Below are positions 46,519 through 57,442 of a stretch of DNA of 64,000 nucleotides, piece after piece; the first letter of the stretch is position 1; every line of letters begins with the position of its first letter. The notes under the pieces were generated by a model. It did no database searches, was not told the origin of the DNA, and was given only the letters and a program-made list of their open reading frames with translations. This stretch comes from Furcasterigmium furcatum (Eukaryota > Ascomycota > Sordariomycetes > Glomerellales > Plectosphaerellaceae). A program made the translations under genes and the position numbers. Where the stretch lies: NCBI GenBank assembly GCA_001599815.1, contig BCIA01000003.1, forward strand, positions 620,001 through 684,000, read 5' to 3'.

Positions 46519-48178
46519 TCATGCTTCCGTCTTCCCTGTCAAGTCTCTCCTCCATGCCTTGACAGGCATCGGCCCCAACAGGTGGTTCATAGTCTCCTCC
46601 CTCTGCAGCTCAAAGCCCTTGGCCAGCGAAAAGTCGTAGCGGTGGATGACCGACGCCACCATGACGGCCTGCTCTAGATACGAGATATTGCGCCCAATGC
46701 AGCCTCGGGCACCAGCCGAGAAGGTGATGAAGGCAGACTGGAGCTCCTTGCCCTTATCGCCGAGGAACCTCTCGGGGATGAACTTGTCGGCGTTGGGGAA
46801 CACGGTCTCGTCCCTGTGCGCAACGAGAGCAGAGATGCTCACGGAGGTGTTACCTGGGATGTAGTGGCCCATGATGTTCAGGCCTTCCGCGGGAGTTTTG
46901 CGGGGCAGACCGTGGGGAGTCGGCGGCCAGAGACGGAGGGACTCGTCCAAGCACGCCCGCAGATAGGGCAGATGCTTCACCTTATCATAGGGAGCAATGA
47001 CTTCTTCGGGATCCAAGGCGGAGTCGATCTCCTCCTGCAGCTTCTTCAGAATCTTGGGGTGGAGGATGAGCTGGTAGAGGACGTTGGTGAGGGCGATGGC
47101 CGTGGTGACGCTGCCCGCGTTCATCATGATGTTGATCTCGGCGACGATCTCACCCCAGTCCAGGTTCTGCGCCTTGCCGTTCTTGTCTTCCATGAGAGCC
47201 TGGAAGAAGTCATCGAGCTTCTCGCCCTGCCGGTAGCGTTCCAGGCGGAGGTTCGACTGGTGGAGCACGATGGCCTCCCAGCCCTCGGCCGCCTTGGACA
47301 TGCGGTTGTAATAGGGGATCAGGTTCGAGATCTTATCCATGACCTTGTAGTAGTCGTAGCTCCAGATGAGATGCGCCTGCTTGCGGGCGGTTGGATAGAG
47401 ACAGTCGCGGAGGCTCGTCTCAAAAGTCGAGCCATCCTTGCGCGTGGCGAGGCACCTGTCGTGGCCCTGGTCGACGAATCCGAGGCGGGAAGAGAGACCA
47501 ATGTCGACGATGGCGTCGAGGGAGAAGAAGTTGAACCACATGCGCATGTCTGCCTTGACGTCCTCCGGAGCGGGCCAGGGTTCGTTCTTGGAAGGCGGGC
47601 TGGTGCATTGCTTGTCGACCTGGGCGATCATCCGGCGAACCTTGTCAGCGACCTTGAACTCCCATCGCTCGAGGTTCTTCAGGGCGTAGGCCGAGGACAA
47701 GACCTTGCGCTTCCTCGAGTGGTCGGCCTTGTCGACGACATCGGCTAGGTGGTAGTGCGAGCCGGCGCCGACAATGTACTGCTCATCCTTGATGCAGGGG
47801 GTTCCGTGGCCGTAAATGTCCTTGATGGCCAGTACGCTGCCAAAAGATAGGGTGTTGGGGCCAGTTCGCAGCACGGGCTCCTTCTTATGCATCTTGATGA
47901 GCTCACTCGAGCGCCTGCCGCCCGCTGCCAGGATTATGAACGGGATATTTGTCATGCCTGAGAATCTGGACATGTTGGGAAACTTGCGGAGGCCTGGAAT
48001 TACGTGCATTAGCTTTTTATTTTATTTTCATCTTGTTGTTCTCGAGTTTCTCACCCTTAGTATCGCGGAAGTACGCGATGACGGGCCAGATGAAGAAGAA
48101 ACACGCCGCGAGGGAGCACACGGCGATCGTGTAGGGCGCCATGGAGACGTTGGAAACCAGCGAAGCCGTAGAGGCCAT
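46519..48178 (-). CDS. Cytochrome P450 monooxygenase
   Basis: Two exons (48178-48055, 47993-46519) give 532 aa. An N-terminal anchor (APYTIAVCSLAACFFFIWPV) precedes a GLRKFP hinge. The I-helix reads NAGSVTTAIALTN, with Ser-Val in place of the usual Asp residue of AGxDT. ESLR is the K-helix, PERF is present, and the heme loop is FSAGARGCIGRN with Cys473. The catalytic core is complete. The overall look is that of the benzoate 4-monooxygenase / isotrichodermin hydroxylase group, but I cannot name the substrate. It is probably reduced by the neighbouring reductase and may be controlled by the regulators at 35.7-43.3 kb. The relic at 29.3-30.0 kb is related. Confidence 0.93.
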
Positions 48179-49032
48179 TTTGCGAGGGGGAACAGATGAA
48201 CGTTGCGGCAGGGTTCCAAGTTGAGCAGTCGCGAGAGACCTCGTCTATGATTGCAGTAACAGGAGAGGCAAGCAAGGAATAATAAACATTCAGTTGAACT
48301 CTCTCGATGTCGTCAGTTGGAGGCATCATAGGTAGTCATAACCGTAATGCAGCGCAATATTTCCTTGCTCGGCATCACTGCAGGCCAATATGAAGTAGGC
48401 TTCCTTCGCCGCGTCTTGCCTCAATGATAGAGGGAGGGGTCGAGGAAACTTGCCCCGCCCCCGCCATCCGCTGAGGCATGCCCCAATCTACCGAAGGAAG
48501 CGCGGAGCAGGTTTCCTCACGGGCCCGATGCGGCAAGAGAGCCGCGAAGCGACCAAGCTGCGCAGTAGTAGGTGTTTTTAGGTATTTGTCGTTTTCGAAA
48601 ATGACGTACAGCGCCCGCTAGGCTTAGATACTCTGAGTTCCCATAGCATATCCTCATATCCTCTGTTCGTATGGCCAGGGTTAGGTTTAGCCATGAGATT
48701 CCAAGGTTCTCCAGAGTTGGCGAGGCCCCCTGTAATCGCACTTGAGCGGAAAAAGCTGCTCTGGATGGAAACAAACTCCGATTTCTCCAAGTCGCCCAGT
48801 CCCAAGTCTCATCGGATCCGACATATCTCCTTGCCGCCATGACGATGACCGAGGCCCGGACAAACTTGGGGAGTCGGACAAGACCCTGGGTCGCGTCCGA
48901 TCAAGGGCGCCGCGATTGCTTAAAGCATCGACTGGACCCTGTAGTTCTCTACAAGAAGTCGCACCATTGTCGTGCCGCATACTCTCACTCCGTTACCACT
49001 AGCATCTGCCAAAGACAGACACAGACACCATC
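48179..49032. other. Divergent spacer, P450 and Idh-type gene
   Basis: Both promoters should be here. The 40 bp before 49033 are an AC-rich leader. No gene is supported. Confidence 0.45.
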
Positions 49033-50238
49033 ATGCCGTCCGGAGACCGTGTCAAGATGGCCCTTTTCGGCCTCGGCCGTCTGGGTGCCATTCGCGCCAA
49101 GATCATCGCCTTCCAGCAGCCGCGGATCGAGCTCGTCGCCGTCTGCGACACAAAGCCCGGCACCGACAAGTGGGCTGCCGAGAACCTCCCCGCCGGCGTC
49201 AAGCACTTCACAGACCCCGAGGACTGCATGAAGAACTCCGGGGCGGAGGCCGTTCTCATTAGCACTGCGACCGCCACGCACGCGCCTCTGATCCTGCAGG
49301 CCCTCGATCTGGGACTGCACGTCATGTGCGAGAAGCCCGTCTCCACGGACATCCTCACAACCAAGGAGGTCATTGAGAAGTCGGCATCCCGGCCCGATCA
49401 GAAGTTTCTCGTGCCCTTCACGCGACGATGTAAGCCCACCTGGATGGATCATGCCGGCGAGATCGGAGTACATTTGACTAACCTCTCCCACCAGACGACA
49501 GGAACTATCGGGTCGCGAAGGCTATGATTGAGAAGGGAGACCTCGGCGAGATACACGCCATTGAGACGACGTGCTTGGATGTGCAAGACCCCAACGGTAA
49601 GACTTCCAATTTCCCCAAGGGCTGACTGATCCGAGGACTCATGGCTGACCGATATCTCTCGTGCAGCTTTCTTCGTGTCCTTCTCTGAGCAGTCTGGCGG
49701 TATCTTCCTCGACGTCGGCATCCATATGATCGACGCCGGCCGATATCTGTTGGATGTCAAGTCGAACCTCTCCAACCCCAAGAAGCAGGTCAACCGAGTG
49801 ATCGCCATGGGCCAGCAGGCCATTTATGGCGACTTGGCCAAGTACGGCGACGCCGACAACGGCTGGGGTTTGGTCGAGTTTGCTAACGGCAAGATCCTCA
49901 CCACCTACCTCGGCCGCACTGCTGCCGACGGCTTCGAAGACACCACGCGTCTCTGCGGCACTAAGGGCCACTCCATCATAACGGGCACTAACAATGTCTC
50001 CATCCGCGACGTGCACGGCGTCCGCTCCGTGTCGGTGCCCGACGCTTTCACCTTCTTCGAGCCCACGTTCGTCCAGGACCTTCACGAGTTCGCGGCCGCC
50101 GTCTTGGATAACCAGAAGATGACCTGCGAGGGGGAGGACGCCTTTGAGGCGGGCAAGATCTGCGCTGCGCTGCAGTACTCCTTCCGCAAGGGTATTCCCG
50201 TGTACTTCGATGACAACGGTCTGCCCATCATGGAGTAG
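49033..50238 (+). CDS. Gfo/Idh/MocA oxidoreductase, inositol 2-dehydrogenase-like
   Basis: Three exons (49033-49429, 49495-49596, 49667-50238) give 356 aa. The Rossmann motif GLGRLG is near residue 13, EKPVSTD binds the nicotinamide end and ribose, and GGIFLDVGIHMID carries the Asp and His expected in the active site. The C-terminal alpha/beta domain is complete (VEFANGKILTTYLGRT, FRKGIPVYFDDNGLP). The closest group by motif is myo-inositol 2-dehydrogenase, which oxidises inositol to scyllo-inosose with NAD. The inositol-type transporter at 30.8 kb makes a shared catabolic route possible. Related sugar dehydrogenases cannot be excluded. Confidence 0.9.
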
Positions 50239-50705
50239 AATGGAGTTGGTGAGCTAGAATAGAATCACGATTATAAAAATAGAGCTTTACGGAACATTCC
50301 ATACCATGGCAGAGAGCAGGTTTCGATTCTTTATTATACCAAGCCGCTAGGGAGCGGACATGCAAGTGCCATTACTGAGGGCCGCGGTCTGGGCAAGGCG
50401 ATAGCGGTGATCGTGTGACAGACATCCATGTTTGGTGGTGGGTGATAGGGTATGTGAGCCAACTCCGGAAAAAGGGGCTAGTCTTGGGACTAAGGTACGC
50501 CACGTGACCTCGCAATTGCTGTCCTGTTCAGGAAAAAGGGTCCATAGTAGCCCCTTGTCGCTAACATGGACCCATCTGTTGCGGGCGGCGCAAGGCGGGG
50601 CAGGGGAGGGAGGGTAGATAAGGGGGTCAGGTACTTGATGCGAGCCACGGCAGGCCTCTTGCTCCCCCGTGGTAGAATGGCGTAGAGTGCAAGATAGAGC
50701 AGAAA
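50239..50705. other. Intergenic; promoter of first carboxypeptidase
   Basis: No gene. A CACGTG E-box occurs at 50501-50506, about 200 bp before the start codon. The TAAT-CGG tandem element seen before the other two carboxypeptidase genes is not present. Confidence 0.5.
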
Positions 50706-52299
50706 ATGACCATCTCTGGGAATAGACTCCGTGGACTGGGCCTCGGTCCCCGCCTGAGAATCTTGGTGTCTTGCCTCCTTTCGCCAGCGCTGGTGAGTCT
50801 AGTGTCCTGCGACCCCAACACAAGCTCGACGTGGGACGTCTACCAGGGAGATGGCTTTTGCGTTCGATCGAAAGTAACGAGCCCGGATATATGTGCCGGA
50901 GAGGCTGGCTTGTCAGGCTATGTCGACTGGGGTGAGTGGACGCTGTGAAAGCGACGAAGAAGGCTGACTGACCTGAGTGAAAGGCGACGACGAGCAGAAC
51001 CACTTGTTCTTCTGGGCTTTCGAGAGCCGACACGATCCGTCCAAGGATCCCGTCATCTTGTGGCTGACCGGGTGAGTCTGCCCTCGCAGCCTCGAGCTAT
51101 GTCTGTACTGACCACCAAGCTACAGAGGACCGGGAGCATCTGGAGTTGCCTACGGAGGACTCCGTGAGCTCGGCCCATGCGTCTGGAATTCGAAAGCACG
51201 ACCCCCGAGCACCGAGCACAACGCATTCTCCTGGAACTCCAACGCCACGGTCATATTCGTCGACCAGCCATTGAACGTCGGATTCTCGCATGGCCAGAAG
51301 GTCCGCACCCTTCGCCAGGCCACGCTCGACTTGGAGGCATTCCTCCAACGTCTGTTTGAGGCCAAGCCGGAATGGGGCGCTCGAGATTTCTATATTGCCG
51401 GCGAGAGCTATGGGGGCAGTTATGTCCCGTCCCTCGGTGCGCAGCTTCACAGGTCCCGAACATCTGCCCTCTCCAGCGTCGCATTCTCCACGTCGAGCCG
51501 CTCGATGAAACCAATAAATCTCAAGGGCATCATGGTTGGCAACGGCTTGATGGACCAGATCGTTCAGCGCCGAGGGTTCTACGAGATGGGGTGCACCGGA
51601 GAGCAGCCTCTTCTCAGCCCCGCGCAGTGTGCCGACATGGCAGAGACCGCGCCACGGTGCGAGCGACTAGAGGAGGCATGCCGGAAGAGCGGCTTTCAGG
51701 GTGCCGTCTGCGACGTCTCGGATGCCTTCTGCCAAAAGCACCAGTGGTTCCAGATCCTCTCGACGCCTTGGTTTCCCTACGACGTGCGCATCAACTGCAA
51801 GGAAGATCCTGAGGCCTGCCAGGACCCTCCCCCAAGCCTGGTGGAATGGCTCAACACAACCGCAGTTAAGGCTGCCCTGGGCGTGGACGACGAGGTGCCA
51901 GGCGCCAGGCCCTCAAACATGGAGGTCTTCTCGGATTTTAGTCGCAGCGGAGAGATCGGCTACCCGTCTCACCAGTGGGTGACCGAGCTCCTGGACGGCG
52001 GGCTCAGGGTCCTCATCTACGCGGGCGACAAGGACTGGCTCTGCACGTCGACGGGCATGCGGGAGTACGTGGACCAGCTCGCCTGGCGGGGGACTCTGCC
52101 TTTCCGAGCCAAGACACTTGATGTCGTGGAGGCACGATGTGCAGGGGCGTGCGGACCGGCAGCAGAGCCCTGGGGCTACCACAAGTTTTTTGAGAACCTG
52201 AGCTTCATGCAGATCAGCAATGCGGGCCACATGGCGCCGGGGGACCAGCCAGAAGTTTCCCTGGCAATGCTGAATGGATGGCTTGCTGGAGAGCTCTAG
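50706..52299 (+). CDS. Serine carboxypeptidase, MEROPS S10 (first copy)
   Basis: Three exons (50706-50931, 50984-51071, 51126-52299) give 495 aa. A signal peptide is present at about residues 15-35. Substrate-binding GGPGAS, nucleophile Ser199 in GESYGG, acid Asp near 408 in AGDKDWLC and His473 in NAGHMAPGDQP complete the triad. The GES-preceding IFVDQPLNVGFS is also typical. It removes C-terminal residues from peptides at acidic pH, in the secretory route or outside the cell. It opens an 11-kb protease-rich stretch and lies in tandem with an M61-like peptidase. Confidence 0.94.
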
Positions 52300-52724
52300 T
52301 TGTGGATGGATTGTAGATAGGTGGTTCGACATTTTTGGAGGAACGGTCACTTCCTACAAATAAATGTACTAATACATCCAGTACCTATGCAGTTACCTGC
52401 TGTGTCGTGGAATCACCCTGCCGCCCATGATGCCAGCCCTTTCGTCAACGATAAAGCTAATCAACTATCTCCAGACGTCGCATCCATTGTCTATTCAAGG
52501 CATAGCGCCTGGCCTGGACCCCTGCAGTATGCAGTACTACCTTGAACTCATGGGAACAGGCGCTTGGCTTGCCGAGATAGGAATCCCATCCGCGTTGTAG
52601 AATGAACTACCCATCTCCAAAGATATATGAAAAGATCGAGCCCATCTTCAGTGGTGAGCCACAACCTGATTCACAGTGTCACACTCCACTTCTGGCTACG
52701 CGCTTTGCCGATCTTTCATCCACA
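52300..52724. other. Intergenic; promoter of M61-like gene
   Basis: No gene supported. The coding frame of the next gene stays open upstream to an ATG at 52602, but that extension has no signal-peptide character. Nothing else recognised. Confidence 0.45.
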
Positions 52725-54253
52725 ATGATGTCCTCTGGGCCTCGCTCAACCTCCCTCGCTTGGGCCTGGCTCCTTGTCCTGCTAGCAGGGACGTCGCTGG
52801 CGCTGAGTTGCGAGCGACTACCGCGCTTCGACTTGACACTGGAACCGAAATTCAGCGAAGAAGGGACCACAGCCTTGGAGGGCACTATTGTGCTCGACGG
52901 CGTTTTCTCGGCCAACGAATCCGTCGCTCAGCTTCCACTTGTGATCGCCAGCGCCCCCACGGCGCAATATCCCCCTGAAGGATTCGTGGCCACCGACACT
53001 CAAGGACCGCTAGCCCTGGCCTCGCACGACCTGGCCAGCGGGCCCGTAGGACTCCCGACCCGCGTCTGGACCGCACAGAGAGCCTCAGCTGGACCCGTTA
53101 CCCTGCGATTTAAAGCTCATCCTATGGTGGTCGATCCCTCCACGAGGGTAGGTCCGCTCTTCAGCATCCGAAATCAGACTGACGGCGTCATGGGCTCCTT
53201 CTGGGCGCTGGTACCGGCGCCAGATTTCTCCGGCCCCCAGAAGTACCGTTTTTCGGTCACCTGGAACCTTCCTGCCGGCATGGATGCGGCCTGGACCTGG
53301 GTGAGGGCGCCGGGCCTCATCGCTTCACTGGCGCTGTCGATCGCCTGCTCCTCACGTTCTTCGCGGCCGGCAAGGTGTCCAGCTGGCACCCGGAGACGTC
53401 CACCGGAGAGGATGCGGATTTTGGCATCTTTTTCTTCGATGAGCCCCCATTCTCCGTCGAAGACCTGGGCAACTTCGTGGGCCCCATGTTCGAGTACTCG
53501 ACGAGCTTCTGGCAGGATACGACCGACGAGCCGTACAGGATCTTCATCCGGCGCAACGAGGAGCAGGGCAGCGGCGGCACCGCGGCGTTGCGGTCCTTCA
53601 TGTTCGGATACCACGACGCCGGCGACATCACCGAGACCAGGCTCAAGACGCTCCTCAGCCACGAGATGACGCACAACTGGCCGGCCCTGCGCGTGGGAAC
53701 CAACGCCGAGAGCTCGCGCTACGGCGAGGGCATGGCCGAGTACTACTCGCTGCGCCTGCTGCTGCGCTCCGGCGTCTTCAACATGACCGAGTTCGTGGCC
53801 GAGATGAACAGCCGCCTCGAAGCGTACTACAACAACCCGACCGTCGCACTCTCGGACGAGGAGGCCATGGCTATTGCGTGGGAGACGCGCGACGCGCAGC
53901 GCATCCCGTACGGCCGGGGCCTCATCCACTTTACCAATATCGACGCGCAGATGCGCGCCGCCACCGAGGGGGCGGGGAGTCTTGACGACCTCGCGCTGGA
54001 GTTCCAGGAAGAGTGTCGCGGCCTGCTGGGAAACTGCGGCAATCCCGAGTGGTTCGAGCTCCTCAAGCGCCATCTGGGCGCGGAGGCAGTTGACGAGTGG
54101 AATCAGGTCTCGACAGGATCACCTCTGGTTGTTCCACAGGCAGGCAGCTTGGGACCATGCTTTGACGTGGTGCAGAGCCAGGCCGACCCTGTTGCATACC
54201 AATGGCTTCTTAAGGAGGGCGCAGATATATCCGCTGCAGAATGTCAGGTGTGA
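52725..54253 (+). CDS. Secreted M61-like metallopeptidase, frame break near 53300
   Basis: MMSSGPRSTS opens a good signal peptide (cleavage near ALSC). The second part has the zinc motif HEMTH (about 288-292 if spliced) and the downstream YGEGMAEYY glutamate of the M61 glycyl-aminopeptidase-like clan, plus an N-terminal beta-rich domain. The two parts lie in different frames. A GTGAGG donor at 53301 and a CAAG acceptor at 53374 would join them (484 aa). However, the removed 74 nt read well in the second frame (GEGAGPHRFTGAVDRLLL), so a single missing base near 53300 may be the real cause. Either a functional spliced gene or a recently broken one. Confidence 0.75.
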
Positions 54254-54522
54254 GCTGCTTCTATCGTAGGTAAATCTAAGGTCGTATTTTACTTGAACAT
54301 TGGCTGGTCATGTGCCTTATAACATTCCTCAGTCCTAATTCTCCAGTCCTATTACATACAGGTAGTCCCATCAAGGCCAAAAGTGAACGGGGTTTACTGG
54401 AAAAGAATACACATTGTTTCTCAGAGTGAAACAGCCAGGTACTGAGAACGGTATTTCGTGAGATCTCCAATTATATTCCTCTTCTATTCAGTCTTCTGCT
54501 AAGGACACATGACTAGGCCAAC

Positions 54523-56171
54523 CTATAAATCCCATCCCTGAAGCCACTCGTGCATGATCTGCCAGGTAGCCTCCCCCTGATTTCGCGGTGCCTCGTGACC
54601 GGCGCCGTCCACGGCGACAAAGGCAAATCGCCCGTTGTCAGCCTGCTTCCAGAACCCCGACCCGGCAAACGGCAGTTGTCCGGCGCTAGCAGCATCCCCA
54701 GAGGCGCCGCCGGACCACGACTGCCACGGCACGGCCTTGTACTCACCCAGCCTGGACCAGGCGACGTTGTCGAAAAGCCACTTCTGCCCGGCCGTGTTGA
54801 CGATCGCATCCTCGTTGCCGTTGAGCATGAGCATGCGCAGGCCGCGGCCATCGTTGGCCGGGGCCTCGTCGAGGAGATAGGCAAAGTACCTGGCCATGGA
54901 GCGGAAGAAGTCGCCGTTCTGGATCCGCGCGCCGTTGATGGCGAGGTTGACCAGCTCAAAGTGGAACGACGGGCTGAAGCCCAGGTTCTCGAGGACCCAG
55001 GGCTGGCTGATGAACGCCGTCTGGTTGCCCACGGTGATATCTAGGCACAGGGGGTGGTTGTGGCAAGGGAGGTGGACTATTGGGGGAAGACCCGTCAGTC
55101 AATCGTCACTTACAGAATGCGCTGAGTCTGTCTGTGACTTACTATCGTACGGGCTTCTGCGACCCGCGTCGACCTCTCGATTGTAGTAAACGGCCATGTT
55201 GTCCGAGCAGTACTGGAACGCCGCGGCGCATACCTGGAGGTCCTCCGTCAGGCGGCACATATCTCCGAGCTTGACGCACTCAGGAAGTGCCTGCGCCATG
55301 GCGGTGCAAGCTTCCTCGTCAAGCAGGTGCCCGCGGAAGTCGGTGCAGAGCAGCTCATACAGACCGATGGATCCGACGACGGCGTCGGAGTACGCGTTGA
55401 CAAGCACGACCGAGCTGATGTTGCCCCAGAAGGCGTCCTGCGAGTTGTGCGCCCGCGAGTCGAAGATGTGATGGGCGTACCGGCCGACAAAGTGGCCGCC
55501 GTATGATTCGCCGGCAATATGGATGGGATGGTCTTTGAGCTCAGGGAACGCGCTGCCGAACCAGACGTTGAGGAAGTACTCGAAGTCAACGGCGCCCTCG
55601 GCGTCGGTGGTTGGTAGTGGTTCGCCTGGCGCCAGGAAGGACAGGCCAGTACCGGCGGGCTGGTCGATGAAGAGGACTGAGGCGTTGTTGTTCCAGCTGT
55701 GCGGATTGGGGCGTGTGGTCAAGCTGTCGGCGTCGAGAAAACAGGGTCCCATCTCGGTCAACATGCCCATCATTGATGATGCTCCTGGGCCGCTTCGCCA
55801 TGTCAGCCAAGTCGTGAAGGGGGTCGCCTTGTCCTTACTTACCCATTCATCCAGATCAGAACAGGGTCGTTCTCGGGTTCACCGCGACTCTCGAAGAACC
55901 AGTAGAACAGCCGCTTGGTCGGTGAGACATCCACGGTGCCCGTCCACTGCTTCTCGCCGTTGGACACGCAGATCCGGCCGTCCTGTTGCTTCTTAGTGTA
56001 AGCGCCGGGCTTGAAGTCGAGGCTGTCGGAGGGTGCTTCAGAGAAGCACCCTCCCTGCTGCAGCAGACAGCCTGAGCCAAGAGGGTGCTGGCTATCTGAT
56101 GCGCCTGCTTGCGCCCCCTGAAGTACGCCATAGCCGGCGATGCACCACGAGATGGTCTTTGTCCACAGCAT
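54523..56171 (-). CDS. Serine carboxypeptidase, MEROPS S10 (second copy)
   Basis: Three exons (56171-55843, 55792-55143, 55076-54523) give 510 aa. A signal peptide lies at residues 1-22 (LQGAQAGA). MNGGPGASS, nucleophile near Ser206 in AGESYGG, the acid in NGNEDAIVN and the His of GAGHEAP form a full S10 active site. The enzyme is probably secreted. In its promoter, 185-200 bp upstream of the start, sits the tandem TAATCCGG/TAATGCGG element. It converges with the M61-like gene (269-bp gap). Confidence 0.94.
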
Positions 56172-56510
56172 GGCCGCTGCTACAACGCTTGTTATTGACT
56201 GAAATTTGGGCGCAGATGAGTGAACGGCAGAAGCAAGGATAGATGACTCCCCAAAGAAATAGCGAACATAGTGTCAACTGTCTTCCAGATATCAAGCTAC
56301 CCTGTGATGTTTCTTCTCCCAAGCATCACTTACATGGTCTGAATGGTGAGTTGCCTAATCCGGTAATGCGGTACGAGACGTTTGGCTTTTCCCTTTTCAG
56401 TACCATCAGCCGACAGGGTACTACACACACAACACCAATCTACTACTAGAGTCCTCCTGGTTCTTCTCCTATCATGTACCGCCCCTTTGCCCCTCGACAC
56501 CATCTATCGC
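56172..56510. other. Intergenic; promoter of second carboxypeptidase
   Basis: Between the carboxypeptidase start and the end of the CapA relic. Holds the tandem TAAT-CGG element; no gene. Confidence 0.5.
56356..56371 (-). promoter_or_regulatory. Tandem TAATCCGG/TAATGCGG element
   Basis: Two 8-bp units in direct repeat, written on the + strand, 185-200 bp upstream of the leftward carboxypeptidase start at 56171. The CGG triplets are 8 bp apart on the same face, as in direct-repeat sites of Zn2Cys6 regulators. A matching element precedes the third carboxypeptidase gene. Confidence 0.5.
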
Positions 56511-56904
56511 CTACGCCTGGCTCCCTGCGCGAAGATAGCCCTTGTCCCCGCAGATCTCGATGGTGGTGTTGAAGGCCTCCGAGGCCCGTCCCAGGTACGT
56601 CAGGATGCGCTTCGCTTCTGCCGGGGGCGCCACCTTGGGCAGCGCAGCCTCCGGGTCCGAGGTGTCGTTCCTGAGCTGGCTGTGCACGATAGGATATAGC
56701 TCGGCGTGCTGGAACGCGCCGTCGGCGAAATGGAGGCGCGCGAGGATGGAGTTGTCCCACTCGATGGGCAGCGCGTGGCCCTGGATGTTGAGACCCAAGC
56801 TGTATGTCATGCTCGCAAGGCTGTAGAAGATGGGACGGCCCTGGTACAGCTCGATCCCGCGGAGGGTGTGAGGCCCGTGGGCAAAGACCCCGAGTTGAGG
56901 ATGT
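56511..56904 (-). pseudogene. CapA-type (poly-gamma-glutamate capsule protein) C-terminal remnant
   Basis: The frame encodes GVFAHGPHTLRGIELYQG and RPIFYSLASM, the end of the CapA/PgsA metallophosphatase-like family, followed by a helical tail ending at a stop. The N-terminal two thirds of the family, with the metal ligands, are missing. It is fused directly to an amidohydrolase remnant in another frame, so no functional CapA protein is made. Confidence 0.75.
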
Positions 56905-57208
56905 CCCGGAGGCTCCCCACCAGGCGCGCGCCGAGCACGGCCGGGTGCTCGGCGAGGAGCTTGCTCAGAACCATTGACGTCATGCCGGTGAGATGGACGT
57001 GGCAGTCCCACAGTCCCGGCATCACTACCGGCACGCTGATGGACGGGAGGCTCCGGTACTGATTCGGCAACGCGCTGGTTTCGCCGATCTAGCTGATGGT
57101 GTCGGTCTCCACGACGACGCATCCGCGCTCGACGGGATCGCCTCGTCCGGGGATGAGGAGGCCGGCGTGGACCACGAAGCCGGCCTCTGGCTTGGCGGGG
57201 GGTCTCAT
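56905..57208 (-). pseudogene. Amidohydrolase N-terminal remnant
   Basis: From MRPPAKPEAG the frame reads VVHAGLLIPGRGDPV, the small beta-sandwich of imidazolonepropionase-like amidohydrolases, then stops at a TAG after ETDTIS. It resumes in the same frame with VPVVMPGLWDCHVHLTGM, the metal-binding DxHxH region. The sequence ends within ARLVGSLRD and continues as the CapA remnant. About three quarters of a normal amidohydrolase is lacking. Confidence 0.75.
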
Positions 57209-57393
57209 AGTCAGGTGTCTCGTAGCCGAAGGGCTCTTGTCGGGTTGGAAGTACATGGATGGATACGTCGGCAAGGTGCTGGATGGGGTGTGGAAGGCGT
57301 GGTAGTTGTGCACGCACTTATCTATTAGTAGCAAGTACGTCGCCTGTGTCCACTGCACTCCAAAGAGCATCGGGCGATACGCTTCATATTTCC

Positions 57394-57409
57394 TAATCAG
57401 GAAATCAAT
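57394..57409 (-). promoter_or_regulatory. Weak TAATCAGG/AAATCAAT copy of the tandem element
   Basis: A degenerate third copy 186-201 bp upstream of the amidohydrolase relic start, the same distance as in the intact protease promoters. The first unit matches 7 of 8 bases of TAATCCGG; the second is poor and lacks CGG. Confidence 0.25.
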
Positions 57410-57442
57410 TCCCTGCGACTGAACCACGGTACACGCCGGTAT

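Noticed and set aside
46816..47748. A 310-codon open frame on the + strand
   Set aside because: Antisense of the intact P450, whose motifs leave no doubt about the coding strand.
52602..52724. Upstream start at 52602 for the M61-like gene
   Set aside because: In frame, but it would place 41 polar residues before an obvious signal peptide.
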